From contig NMRA01000032.1 in assembly GCA_002633005.1 (NCBI GenBank), positions 1,465,999-1,529,998 on the forward strand: a stretch of DNA of 64,000 nucleotides, written 5' to 3'. Within the stretch, counting starts at the first letter, position 1. The number at the start of each line of letters is the position of its first letter. The DNA comes from Phoronis australis (taxonomy: Eukaryota > Phoronida > Phoronidae). The notes under the pieces were generated by a model. That model saw only the letters and a list, made by a program, of their open reading frames with translations, was not told the DNA's origin and ran no database searches. Positions 46,501 through 58,384 of the stretch are shown in pieces. The position numbers and the translations under genes are program-made.

Positions 46501-47163
46501 CAGACCCATCAGGGGAAAACACGCCTGCCTCTCGAAATATGTTCAATAAGTAAATTATAAAATTTATTTGCACCAGTGAACTATCNGGGGGGGGGTGTTG
46601 TAAAGCCTTATTTTGCATTGGTGTTAGGTACACTGATGAATGTTCTGCAGTAATGTTATACTGGTACATTCAGGAATTATGACCATTTTGTGAATGTTAT
46701 GTTGCGATATTATGCTGGTATAATGCCATGTTATGTTACAATGTTACATGTGTACAATAACGTGTTATGTTACAAAGTTACATGTGTACAATAACATGTT
46801 ATGTTACAATGTTTCATGTGTACAATGTGATGTCATGTTACATGTGTACAATGTCATGTCATGTTACAATGTTACATGTGCACAATAACATGTTATGTTA
46901 CAATGTTACATGTGTACAATGCCATGTTATGTTACATTGTTACATGTGTACAATGCCATGTTATGCTACACGTGCACAATAACATGTTATGTTACAATAT
47001 TACATGTGCACAATAACATGTTATGTTACAATGTTACATGTGTTCAATGCACTCAGAATTAACATTACTAAATATATTTCAGCTCATCCAAATCAGCCAA
47101 CAGTACAAGGCCATTCCCGAACTAGAGGCTTTGAGGAAAGAGATAGGAAGTTACAAGTCATAG
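43519..47163 (+). CDS. C15orf48: NMES1/C15orf48-like small mitochondrial protein (NDUFA4 family), complete
   Basis: Four coding exons (43519-43537, 43631-43716, 45690-45836, 47083-47163) join in phase to 110 aa. A non-coding first exon probably ends at 42797 (AGAAG then GTGAGT). The core FKRYPEIIPLSSFVGIAVVG, one membrane span, YALYTKPDL and the C-terminal LIQISQQYKAIPELEALRKE match NMES1 (C15orf48, MOCCI), the paralogue of cytochrome-oxidase subunit NDUFA4/COXFA4, in order and spacing. The ISQQYK and IPELE segment favours NMES1 over NDUFA4. In vertebrates this inner-membrane protein replaces NDUFA4 in complex IV during inflammation. Human NMES1 is 83 aa; the extra N-terminal residues here may be untranslated if a downstream Met in exon 3 is used. 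AATAAA at 47653-47658. Confidence 0.88.
43631..43716 (+). CDS. C15orf48: NMES1-like gene, second coding exon
   Basis: Acceptor TTCTTTTAAG, donor GTAAGA. Encodes MKVKTFGFGLRAFKRYPE, the basic segment before the membrane span; two alternative Met starts are present. Confidence 0.82.
45690..45836 (+). CDS. C15orf48: NMES1-like gene, third coding exon
   Basis: Acceptor TCTGCTTCAG, donor GTGAGG. 49 codons with the membrane span IIPLSSFVGIAVVGCVGYMG and KPLRFENVAPEQSTK. Confidence 0.88.
46586..46586. other. Single N before a poly-G run
   Basis: One N precedes nine G residues. No duplicated block around it was noticed, so it may be an uncertain homopolymer length. Confidence 0.5.
46721..47050. repeat. 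Minisatellite in the last intron of the NMES1-like gene
   Basis: About nine imperfect copies of a unit built from ATGTTATGTTACAATGTTAC and ATGTGTACAATAAC or ATGTGCACAATGCC. It ends about 30 bases before the acceptor of the last exon, so it sits in the branch-point neighbourhood. Pairs such as GTTACATGTG and CACATGTAAC-like segments can fold locally. Confidence 0.9.
47083..47163 (+). CDS. C15orf48: NMES1-like gene, last coding exon
   Basis: Acceptor ATATATTTCAG, 26 codons and TAG. Encodes LIQISQQYKAIPELEALR, the most NMES1-like part. Confidence 0.9.
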   Translation, partial: LIQISQQYKAIPELEALRKEIGSYKS

Positions 47164-50100
47164 ACATCGCACAAAGGCACAACGTCACTCCCTCTGTACA
47201 TAACTCTTATAATCCTAGTCAATTAGCCTGCATTTTAAACATGTTATGAACAACAAGATGTTTACAAACTGGGCAAATACTCGTCATATCTGTACAACTC
47301 CGTTTATTGTGAATGCATGTTTTCGTTTCCAGATACTACCGTGTATGTAGATTTCAGACGAAGCGTGACCAATGAAACTTGTTTAAGTGACAAGAGACGA
47401 GGATCAGATGTCATATCTCAAGATGCCTTTTTATTCACTCGCAATTGTTGGAGCATAAATCCAATTTTAGGGTTGTACAAGCTGATAAAAATCTATTATT
47501 TGTTTGTAGTTGTTGAAAGCGTTTCTGTAACAGCTACAATGTGGGTTTGTGTTTTGATACATGTTGGTGGGAATACCCTGGAGGTATGATAGATCAATAA
47601 CAAATTAAATAGCTGATTTGTATCCGCAAAACTGAACGAAACTTACGGGAACAATAAATATTTACGTGTATAGTTTACGGGGTTCCTGAAAACTGTCTTT
47701 TGGCTGACGCAAGGTATAGCCTCAGATACTTAGCGACCTTACTTTTGGCATCTGACAGTATCTGTATTCACTGGCCGGAAACGGCCTATGTTCTGCTTCA
47801 TTGGGCACCGCCACTTGGTTAATGGTAATGTTTTGATGTGTTTTACGTGTTCCGGACTAATGTATTTCATTAGTCTGTTTGGCATTCTGGACTTATCTCC
47901 GATTTTCGTAGGTATATCTTGCTTAGGCCAAGGTGTCTTGTCTCCATGGCAGCTGCCATTTGAATCGTTGTCAGTTTTAAGTAAAATAGGCGTAGCCGGA
48001 GAAGAATTGCGGGATTATTTTTTACCGGCTCTCCAAAGTTTGTGTGCTGTGACAACGGTGCCTTACGAGATAAGTAATTTATTGGCGTTAGTATGTGAAT
48101 AATTCCAGATACTTAATTTATTGAATAAAATATTATTTTTTTTCCTGAAACCGATTGTCTGAATTTCATTTGCTAACTAAAGGAAAAGTTCGAAACTTAA
48201 AGAACGCTGTCTTGGCAATATGGCCACTACCTTGGGGTATCCCGTCTCGGAACACAATAGGTAGCGTAGATTGTTTAAATTTTGTGGTCCTCCTAAAACC
48301 CCGGGGTCTTGAAATAAAGCAAAACGACACTTCTCGTTTGATTTTTCCGATTATACTGTGGTACGACAAGAGCTCTTAGATGGTATTTTTGACTCGTCAA
48401 TACTTTCTTGTTTTATCTTGCTTTGAAGTTACCGGAAGAATGCATTTTTGACCCGCCGCTGGAGCGCTCCATATAACTGATTTCCACTATAAATGGACGA
48501 CCTTGGTGTTGCCCCAACTACCGGATGGCATGATGCCAAGTGCTAAATGAAGAAGGTCTTTTTAGCGATTCCTAATGAAACACAAACATACTAATGAAAA
48601 TTGATAACTTTCATGAGGTAACAAATTAACTTCCTTGCAGTAAGTTACGTAACCCTCACCAAGTATGGTGTGAAAGCCAATGTAGGGAAAGTTCAATAAC
48701 ACTAGACCTCGCTAAAATGCCAGACATCGCGAAATTATGCGAAATTTTACCGTGTATTTAAAATGAGAGCACGTGACTTTGGCTAGATTTTTCTCGCCGC
48801 GAAACCGCTGCTGAACTCTACCCAGGAGAGTTTTACGTGCATGCGAGAATATCGTAAAAAACGCAAGATATCGCTTTGTATCATAGCGAAGTACGTACAC
48901 TGCTAGCGCAATTCCTTCGCGTCTACGGAACTCTACCATTGAGACCCAACTTGACCAAGTTTTGATTTAGGCCACTTATAGTTCTAAAATTGACCTTATC
49001 TCTTTCCTCACCCAGTTTCAATGTGATTTCTGTTATCGGGAAGTGATAAACCTTACTTTTCAGATCACGGTGACCTGAAATTTTATTAGCTTGGTCTCAA
49101 TCTACAACTATTAAGGTCTTTCGGAGCCCTGAAAGCGCCTCTATTTTTGATTCAATTTGAGACGATTTTGGCCAAAATTAAATCTGGTTTTTTGAGAGAG
49201 AGCACGGGTTTCACGGAAGTTGCAAGTACTAACTTAAAATATACAGGACACACAGAAATAACACTCAATTTAGGTAAACTATGCGTCTATGCAAAGAATA
49301 GCTGTCTGCGCCTATTAAAATCGAGTTATATTACACCGCATATGCGCCGCGTATTTAGGCCCACGGCGCCAATCTCCAAATAATGTATTTTTTTTTCCGT
49401 TGTTTCCCATATAGACACAGATCAGTGTCCTTACACGCGCGTCCGTTGCTGTGGATATAGGCGCGCGCATTGTCCTTGACAAAACTGCAGGCTTGCCAAT
49501 GCGTTCTATTAGTTTCGCTTGTGAAATTTCACGCTATTAGAAGGAATAGCCGTGATTAACTGTTGCAAATTCTTTTCAATGATTTCACATACCCGTGAAT
49601 GATGAGCAAGACTAACAGACTGTCTATAGACTACATTATTAATTGAAGCATATCTGAATAATGTATAACGTCTAGAAGGGAATGAAAGAAATCAATAACC
49701 TTCCGAATAAAAACAGTGAAAATGCCAACAGTTTCCAGCAAAAACGGACTGCGTGTCTTAGAAACGAAATTGGAATTGGGCCTTTAACACTAATGACGTC
49801 GGTCTCCTAATATTCCTTACCCGGGTGATAGGATTCTATTCCCGCTACCAGCAAGAATATAGAAACCATCGGTGACTAAAGAAAACGCTTCAGAGCAAAT
49901 TAAAAAATGGCGCATACCTGTGACTTAACTTGCCAAGAAAATCAGCAATAATCACAATAATATAGAAGGTCGGTTGAGCGCGGTAATATTTCTAAATCCC
50001 ACTTCGCTTCCGTTAAGAATTTAACATTGCCAGACAAAAAAGGGGCGAAATGGAACTTTTTAAAGCTTTTTACAATACGAACGTATACACGCACTAGCGG

Positions 50101-51144
50101 ATCATGTTGTGAACGCCATCTTGAACAAGAAGTGCCTTCTGAACATGTGACAAACCGACTCTTCATTGTTACTTGAGACCAGTGATCGTCGTACAAAATG
50201 ACACGCCGTGATAAGCCAGCTTATTGCCGGAGCCTGAACTCGAGCAAAACTATCCTTTTTTTCCAAGTTCAGAAATCACCTCTAATGACTAAGGAACCAT
50301 TTGACTGAGACCAAATTCGTGGATCAAACTATTTAAGTTTAATTTTTGACGGAAGGTGGGGAGGCTCTTTGAATTCAATGACCATTGCTAACACAAGGGA
50401 CGCGCCTGACGTATACTCGGTTTAAAGTGATATTGGCTTTAAAGCGGGCTTTAGTTGGCGGCAACTCTTGCCTGAGGTGTAGGACTATTTCATCAGTTTT
50501 CTAATGGCTAAAAAAACAATCCACAACGGGTCCTCAGTGACTTCGAGGCTCGATTTTACACTATGTCTCAGAAAAGTGAACGGTATATGTTTTTTTAAAT
50601 GATATAGCAATGCATCGGCTCAAAACAAAATTATTGGTTCACATGGCAGAGAGGCCACAGGGCACGGCCCCACTTAATGTTCGGAGGGGTTTGCCTGGTC
50701 CAAGCACAAGTCGTGAGGTTCGACTCCTCAAAGCCGTTTCATTTCAACCAATGGGAATGACTGGAAAGTTTTGGCGTCCGTTTCACCACTGTAACTAATG
50801 AGAAGCCATGATAAACAACATTCAACGGAGCTACCGTTCGTAGCACCGTAAAAGAGTGTAGAGACCGTAGAGATTATTGTTACTTGTTGTATTGTTACAT
50901 ATTATATTATGTTGTTACTATTTATTAATTCACTATAACTTTTAAATTATTTACTGTGGCCGCATCCTGACTGTTGTGGGGAAATGGGAACGCTTTTTTT
51001 ACGAATTGCGGAACGAAATAACAAAATTTACTGTTCATAAGTAACCTTCATTAATAGTCTGGATGTGTGTATCCATCTTAACAACAACAAATTAGCTGTC
51101 AATCTATCACTTTAATCTAATAGTAATGATCAGAGCCCTAGAAG
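47164..51144. other. 3' UTR of the NMES1-like gene and gene-poor flank
   Basis: AATAAA motifs at 47653 and about 48124. Frames 47317-47589 and 47788-48102 lie in this flank without family resemblance. No gene recognised between 48.2 and 51.1 kb. Confidence 0.45.
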
Positions 51145-51366
51145 CATGGGCGCATCCAGTGGCAAATTGGGCAAAAAGGTCTGCCTCAATGAAACAAAAA
51201 GCCCGAGCAAACGAGAGAAAAGTCCACAAAGTACACAGAAATTCGGCGCGGATGCGCAATTCGTAGAGTGGTTCGGGTTTTTTAGCCCCCGTTGATTTTT
51301 CTCAGTAGAAGGTCCGCGTACCGAGAAATTCGACCTCCCTCTTTATTTTAGGCTGGGTACGCGCAT
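51145..51366. mobile_element. Second copy of the CATGGGCGCA element
   Basis: Begins CATGGGCGCATCCAG and ends GGCTGGGTACGCGCAT; homologous in the same orientation to 40807-41072 (GCCTCAATGAAACAAAAAG, AAAAGTCCACAAA, GCGCAATTCGT). Shorter interior and no intact target duplication. Confidence 0.8.
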
Positions 51367-52965
51367 AATAACGCATTGCGTTGCTCTTGTTTGCAAATCA
51401 TTGAGCAGCTCCTGTTATAGTCTGATGCACGCGTATGAGTAGCTAAAATTCACTTATGTGGTAATAGTGGACGTGAGTTGGACACCAGCCTACTGCAACA
51501 TTTTTGTGGGTCCACAAAATTTCCCTTGATCTGTCAACAGATTCTCAGGATGAAACTTCACACCGAAGTTTATGTCTGGGATGCGCCAGTACCACTTGAT
51601 TTCCAGACGAATTTAAGTATCGTGTTAGTCCGTTTTTAACAAAACATAGCGTGGCCAACAAGTGTCAAAACGGCTCAAAAGTGTTTAGCGAAACAGGACA
51701 TACAGATGTGGCTGAGGTGCGTCGGCCTTGGTCGATTTTCGTGCAATTAGTTTGAGGTGCACATTTCTTTTCTATCGTACGTGGCATGGACGTCTGTTAC
51801 ATTATTTTAATCGTATGGCTTCGTAGCCTAATTTACCACAGAAATGCACTTGAAGGAATTGTTCCGTTATTAAAGGCTCTCTGAGCCTTACAGCCGTCGG
51901 CGGGTACTTCAGTAGTATGTCGTTTTTTTAATTTTTGTTTTGAGAAGGGTCTTAAACATCAAATCCAGAAATAAACGCAACACTTCTTGTTTACTATAAG
52001 TACGTGGTTATACTCTATAGTCAGAATGGATCTCATGAGTGTTATTTTGGTTTAATAAGCGGCTTCGTTCTTACTTTGAAGTTAGTCACTGATTTTTCAC
52101 ACGGCGCAATTGTAAACTAATGTGCCCTTAGCAAACGACTGATAGTCAACTCAATGAAATTCTGATAAAAACGACTTTTCTCCGGTTCGAGAACTGGAGG
52201 GTGTCAAAAACATGTCTCCAGATGGACTGTGTATTCAATAGGAATCTAGACTCAGTTCTTAGTGTTTTTTTTGGGGGGGGGGTGGCGGCATACAATATAG
52301 ATTTACTGGAGTGCAATCAGGAATTTCGTTGACTACCCCCATATCAGTGGCTACCCATTTCAGATCCCACCTGTATTGACACGGATCCAGGGGGTCAAGA
52401 CCCGGCCCACCGCTCGAATGTACTAGGATGTCCGAATTTTTAGGGATGAATTTTCGAAAAAAGGTCTGGATGTCTGTTTGGATGTTGCAGGGGGGACGTC
52501 TTTTTTACATATGTTTTTGTTGGTGCTTCCAGTGAGTTCCTGGCAGGACGTGTATCTGCCCCCCTCCAATCGCTCATACGTCAGGTCACCACTGATTAGT
52601 CAGCTCCAGCTTGAGATGTATTTCCCGTAATTTTTATTGGGCTTTGCTGCCCGAATTTTTTCTCAAATTACTCGAGTTTTCGTCAGTATTTTTGCAAGAC
52701 ACCGCTCATATTTAGTTACTATCGATATTTTAAACAAAAGACACTCCAAAATTTTAAATTTGACACAATAAAATCGTACACGATTGTCACGCCTACTCCC
52801 GTACTTTCTCATCGCACACGCTCGCTAAGTGTCACTTCTGTCTATGAAACAATATTGGATGCTGGTAACTCTTCCTTATATGTTGTTGACTAAATAATTT
52901 CATTTTGCTCAGCTGTGAACAGTGTTTCCAAAGAAGCTGTTGGCGGCGCTGCTGTATATCTAAAC
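51367..52965. other. 5' flank of the HTD2-like gene
   Basis: No gene recognised. A poly-G run near 52270-52283 and TE-like GC-rich text near 52380-52580 (GGATCCAGGGGGTC) may be remnants of the CAGGGGCGGATCC family. Confidence 0.4.
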
Positions 52966-53246
52966 ATGGCGACCCCCATACGTTTCGTGAATCGACTGTT
53001 TTATTGTCGAGCATTTTCCGCGCCACTACCCGGTATGCAGACTTTTAAAGTATTCTGCAGCAACGAGTCCACTCAACGGAAAATTTGCATAGGTGATAGT
53101 GCCGAAATGACTCGGGTATTCACAGATGAAGACGTCAAAACATTTGCAAGCTTAGTTTGTGATAACAACCCAATTCACACAGACGGGCAATATGCCAAGA
53201 GCTCCAGATTTCGAGGACCAGTTGTTCATGGAATACTCGTTACAGG
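52966..53246 (+). CDS. HTD2: HTD2-like mitochondrial 3-hydroxyacyl-thioester dehydratase, exon 1
   Basis: Encodes 93 codons plus two bases to a GTAATA donor. The first roughly 25 residues (MATPIRFVNRLFYCRAF) look like a mitochondrial targeting peptide. Then follows the start of a MaoC/hot-dog domain: FTDEDVKTFASLVCDNNPIH with the catalytic Asp66 and His71, and RFRGPVVHGIL with the conserved VHG. HTD2 performs the dehydration step of mitochondrial fatty-acid synthesis (3-hydroxyacyl-ACP to trans-2-enoyl-ACP). The rest of the hot-dog fold (GPGCVF-type strand) was not found within the following 10.7 kb, so later exons may be beyond the window or the gene may be disrupted. The ATG was chosen because it gives the targeting peptide. 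Confidence 0.82.
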
Positions 53247-53642
53247 GTAATAGGAATGCACAAAACATGCATTTGGTCATTCAACCCTCCATCTGGCATA
53301 TATTTAGATGCCCTCCTTGCGTTTTGTTTTGCCAACCTATAATGGGGCTATTCGGAGAATTCTCCTCGCCGTGTCGCTGCTGTACTAGTGGTGATTGAAT
53401 TGCGCATGCGTGGCTGTCTGCATGTAAACAACTGGTAAAAGATGGAATTTTTATCAAAATACGTCGTCGCGCTAAGCCTTATTACTGCTAATTTCCCTGG
53501 TGCAAGTCTTCGAAAAGTGGACACAAATTCCCAAAAGACCTAAGGTTACTATATTCGTGGACAATTGCGGTAAACAGGGTCAACTAACTGACATCGGCCT
53601 AAACCAGCCTACCATTAGCAGGGCTCTTATGTATACGTGGGA

Positions 53643-53989
53643 CAGTGGCGGATCTAGGATATCACAAGGGGGGCAACATTTTGTCTGTAAACATTTGCGC
53701 AAAGCAGGATTGTAGATGCGCATAGCACCGAATGGGGAGAGGTCTAAAAATCACGCATTTTCCTTGATTCCTGAAGTATTATCCAAGAAAATAAGGAAAA
53801 AAACGAGAACGTATCAAACAGGAAAAACTGATATAACCCCAGACTTGATCTCACCACTGCACCACCACGATTTCACTCCTAATTTGATACTAAGAGACTT
53901 ACTTGTTTATGGTCCACAGCGTTTGCGGCAGCCAAGGGGGGGGGGGGGNNNNNNNNNNNNNNNNNNNCCCCCCCCCCTAAATTCGCCTG
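53643..53989. mobile_element. hAT-like element, copy 3, longer and gapped
   Basis: Ends CAGTGGCGGATCTAGG and CCTAAATTCGCCTG. The flanking TGGGA and TGGTA differ at one of five positions. The interior is unlike copies 1 and 2, sharing only the ends and a poly-G/poly-C stretch. A 19-base N gap lies at 53949-53967 between G and C runs. Confidence 0.7.
53949..53967. other. Assembly gap of 19 Ns
   Basis: Between a G run and a C run inside the transposon, which probably blocked sequencing. Confidence 0.95.
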
Positions 53990-56424
53990 TGGTAGGATAA
54001 GACTGAGTAAGCTGTTTTGATTACACAACCGCAAAACTGTAGTTCTTTGTGCAAAGTCTTCTTGCTTAAACTGAGTACTTTTCATCATTTTTTTAGCTCT
54101 TTCGATATTTTCAGGATAAATTGCATGAGGTGAGTATGCTTTCGAACACACACACCATCAGGAAGTACAACAATGCCCGTTTTCCATCACGGACCCGGCT
54201 CCTTTCATAATGTATCACGTACCAGAGATCTATGATTCTGAAATTTATCTCCCTGAATTCGATGACGGGAAGTGTGTACGGAGTGTTGATTCGAAACTCT
54301 GTATCCAAGAATATGTACGATTTACGCTGCTTAATTATGGCCGAACTTGGCCTCACAATAGGCCTACCTAATGACCTGGACGAGGCTAAACATTTCTGTA
54401 TAACCCTCAGAGGCGCATTTTATATATTTGCGACATAAAAAATATCAAATGTTCGGAACACAACTATTGCGAACGAACTTCACAGATCATTTTTACAAAA
54501 CTCTTACTATATCGTAGTAGGCTACATGTAGGACCTGTGTTCTCTGATCATGTATTTTCCATTTTGTGTGTGATAGCCTCAAACGTGTTAGGAAACTGAA
54601 TTTAATACATCTTTTGTAAATTGTAAAAGGTTGGACGAATTCTGTCTTTGACTTGGCTCTCCGCCTTTAAGATGTCTTGAAACACCATGTAACACTGCAC
54701 CACCGTTATTTCAGTCATTGTTTGATTGGAAATACATGTACATGTTAGTGTTTCTAGGAGTCCACAAAATACTCACACTTAACGCAACGCGGTAGTTTTA
54801 ATTCAGTTCCCCACCACCATCGTTAATAATTTAACATTTAGCCATTGTGGTGAATACTTCTGGCTACGCTAATGCAAATAAAGAAAATGCATTTGTTACT
54901 GTTTGAAATCAGTACATTTTTGAGGCACGTTGCTGAATGTTTGAACCTTCAGCTTGACGCAATTACCGCTGCGAGATATTTTAAAATGTGGCTCGCCTAA
55001 TTTACAAAATTTTCATCATAAAGGCGACAGATTTCTTTATTCTTGTTCCGAAATTTTTGGTCAAAAAACTGAAATGGCTTCGATGTTGAAAAGGAAGAGA
55101 AAACCTACCACAATCGTCCAACGCGACGCTACTGCTCCATAAACATCCAGTTCCAATGTCTTGAAAATTTTAATCACGTGCTCGGATGGTCTACGGAATA
55201 TTTTTGCCATCAGTTCTTGACCATCAAGGGTTTGTTTTGACATGAACTCTTTCAGTTTATGTTGACGGCAATGATTGGGACACGGCCAGTTCGAAATGAC
55301 GAACAATTCAGTTCAAAGTTATAATTCTAGCTTGAAGTGTGTTCTAAGTTGACTTGATCTAATAAGCGCTACTCAGGACATTGCAATGTGTCTGTCTGAT
55401 GTTTGCAACCCGTACATTCGAAATATTTAACAAAACGACCATAAAAGATAAATGTTCAAGGATACAATGACTCTTCCGACTCATGCATAAAGTTTGTTAA
55501 CTGTAGCAAATAGTCAAATGAAAGCAGAAACATAAAAATCTTTATTTATTTTAAACAGATAAACGTTTATATACGTCAAATACAGATAAAAACCGCACTA
55601 TACATACATCATACCATGCATGAGGAATCGCGAGAGCAACAGACTTCCATTAAGGGGAAGCCCATTTCCCAATAGCTGAAGTTTGAATTCAGGATGTTCG
55701 AATCCCTGAACTGGGAATAGCTATCGTACTTACATCCGAAGCAATGGTCTGATGTCCATTGCACATTAAAAAGGTCTCCATCAAATGTATTATTTTACCT
55801 ATGAGCCATTGGATTATATCCAGGATTTGCCAACTTCGGATGATTCAACATGTATGATCACTAGGTTGAAAAGATGTAGTTTAACAGAACAAGTTTTATT
55901 TTACGTAAATCTGCTTGGTCCCCTTTCATCATTCATAACACCCTGCTTGGTCACCTTTCATCATTCATAACACCCTTTGTCAAAGCGCCCGCCCATGTGT
56001 TGTGAGCTAGCATACAGCAGGTGGTAATATGTCCAAGAAGAAGTGTGAAATCATATCTCAGAGCTAACATCTTACAAAATGCATAAAGGTAGTTTCTTAT
56101 CCATCATATTCAATGTTTTGAAACACAATTTTAAATTGTAATATCCTTAGTTTTGCTTAGACAGTTTCACAGTTTTCAGACACCGAGTTTATAAGTCTTG
56201 GACATGTAACAATCACATTAAGGCTTTTCATTCTGCAACTGAGAACCTTAGTAGCTGCCTGAACAGAGACACACTAATTTGTAAACACTCTTTGCAGTTG
56301 GCACAATACTTATTTAGAAGAGGGAAAGTTAAATTAACACAGCAAGTACATTCTCGTCATGCAAATCTTTCATAAAAAGTCACACGTCTGTCATGAAGGA
56401 TCACGTACAAAGTCCTACATCCAC
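53990..56424. other. No gene recognised
   Basis: Would be intron of the HTD2-like gene if that gene continues. A mini-exon-like GATAAATTGCATGAG between an AG acceptor and GTGAGT (about 54115-54129) matches no known HTD2 segment. A perfect-looking 32 bp duplication lies at 55911-55974. Confidence 0.45.
55911..55974. repeat. 32 bp tandem duplication
   Basis: CTGCTTGGTCCCCTTTCATC and the following ATTCATAACACC are repeated once with a single base change. Confidence 0.85.
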
Positions 56425-56560
56425 CATTTCAAGCCACATACTCACCGGGGCGTTTCAAGCCTCATTCACACTAGGGCGTTTCAAGCCTCATTCACACTAG
56501 GGCATTTCAAGCCTCATTCACACTAGGGCATTTCGAGCTTCACGAGTTTCACACTATCTC
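56425..56560. repeat. Tandem repeat, about 29 bp unit
   Basis: TTTCAAGCCTCATTCACACT then AGGGC repeated about four times, decaying at both ends. Confidence 0.85.
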
Positions 56561-56589
56561 AGGATATTTCAAGCACACTGGAATATCTC

Positions 56590-57015
56590 AAGCATCACCC
56601 ACACTAAAATATTTAAAAAATCAACAATTTCATACTGATCTTCACGCTTCACACAAACAAAATATACATATAGAGCTTGGCTGTAGACCAAACGCCAGTC
56701 TCAACCTGAGACTCTAAAATATTTCAAACTTCAAAAGTTTCATACTAATTTCCACACTTCACATCTATAAAAAAACTTCAAAAGTTTCATACTTATTTTC
56801 ACACTTGTTCACACAAACAAACAATACATAAAGCTTGGCTGTGGACAAAACGCCAGTCTCATTCTGAGACACTAAAATATTTCAAACTTCAAAAGTTTCA
56901 TTCTTATTTCCACACTTCACACCTATGTTTCAAACTTCAAAAGTTTCATACTTATTTCCACACTTCACACCTATAAACAATGCATAAAGCTTCTAGACCT
57001 AATGCCAGTCTCATC
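56590..57015. repeat. Tandemly repeated AAACTTCAAAAGTTTCATAC units
   Basis: AAACTTCAAAAGTTTCATAC with TTATTTCCACACTTCACACC, and AAGCTTGGCTGTGGACAAAA with CGCCAGTCTCA, each occur three or more times in varying order. Confidence 0.8.
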
Positions 57016-57896
57016 CTGTGAAAATATTGCAAGGTGGCAACTTCACCTTTTCAGCATATGTAGATGTATCATCAAGCATGTGATATTAAAAAAATAAGTC
57101 CCTGCATTTACAGTTTCAAATATTGTAACATCTCACATTATTTGTTGATCAGTAGTGGTATTGTACGCAGCTTCTGCCGAATCACAAGCTCGGAAACTGA
57201 AAAGTTTCTTAACTATTTCATTACACCCACCTCCATATGTTGTGGGTCGATGAATGCTGCATACATTGTCAAACAGTAAATTCGATGTGTTCCAGGGGCA
57301 GGAATCAAAGTCTGAGGGCAATGAGTGTAACGTGTATCTGAGCGCCAACAAAGCAATAACATCATCTAGTGTAGGTCCACCAAGCCAATTCCAGAATATT
57401 GGGACGTGTAACAAAATCTTAATTACCTCACAGCTGGCTAACATTTTTTCTGAATCTTGTGTAATCGTGTTTGTCCATCACATGACCACTGTTTCAAGTG
57501 GTCGCTTTAGAATTTCCCCTCCCTTTTCCAGAAATCACAAAACAAAAGTGATATGATATGGCGCAGGCTGCAAATTTCCCTCTGCACACGTCATCACACT
57601 TATGTTGTGTGCAAACCTTCAAAGACACATATGATGTCTGAAAAGTTGGGAAAAACTTATAGTTCCTGTTAAACCACATAAGTCATGATTTCTTATTGAA
57701 AACATAGGATGTATATCTCAATGACATGTAACTATTCATCATATTTTGTCTAACACAATTTTCCACCAAGTGTATGTCTGGTTGGATCTCACAGAAAGCA
57801 ATGCTTGACAGCTTGGTGCGGTAAACCATCTCAAACTTGGGTCTCAGTGGGGAAGTGCAGGCAATCTTACTCTAAATAATAGCATAAGTTACTTGA
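57016..57896. other. No gene recognised
   Basis: Probably 3' UTR or downstream flank of the minus-strand death-effector-like gene. The minus frame 57133-57444 is not recognised. Confidence 0.4.
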
Positions 57897-58215
57897 CTGT
57901 ACCTGGATTGTCAAGGTTAGACTACATACATCAGGAGATACACACTGATACATAATTTTAACTGTACATGGTCAGACTATGAACTTCCGGAGATACACAC
58001 TGATACAAAATTGTAACTGTACATGGTCAGACTATGAACTTCCTGAGATACACACTGATACATAATTTTAACTGTACATGGTCAGACTATGAACTTCCGG
58101 AGATACACACCGATACATAATTTTAATTGTACAAGGACAGACTACGTACACCTGGAGAGATACACAACGACACATAATTATAACTGTACAAGGTTAGAGT
58201 ATGTACACCCTGAGA
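57897..58215. repeat. Minisatellite, about 60 bp unit, five to six copies
   Basis: GAGATACACACTGATACATA, then ATTTTAACTGTACATGGTCA and GACTATGAACTTCC, repeated with increasing divergence toward both ends. Confidence 0.9.
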
Positions 58216-58220
58216 TAAAC

Positions 58221-58384
58221 ATAGATTATTACATGGCGAAGTCGTTATCCCCCATTATCTAGAGCCCGAGTGGATTTTGGAGAATTATGGCCTGAGGGGC
58301 GTTAGCTCCGAGGGTGATAATTCTCCAAAATCCACTCGGGCTCTAGATAAGGGGTATAACGACTGAGATCATGTAATAATCTAT
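58221..58384. mobile_element. 164 bp near-perfect hairpin (palindromic MITE)
   Basis: Arms of about 68 bp: ATAGATTATTACATG, TAGAGCCCGAGTGGATTTTG and GAGAATTAT on the left, exactly complementary on the right except for a few changes near GTCGTTATCCCCCATTATC. The spacer is about 28 bp. Near identity of the arms implies youth or correction. No target duplication identified with certainty. Confidence 0.8.

Noticed and set aside
47788-48102. 104-codon frame downstream of the NMES1-like gene
   Set aside because: Hydrophobic and Leu-rich by chance composition; no splice or domain support.
50650-50735. tRNA-like text with GGTTCGACTCC
   Set aside because: Box A to box B spacing is too short and the stems do not form a cloverleaf.
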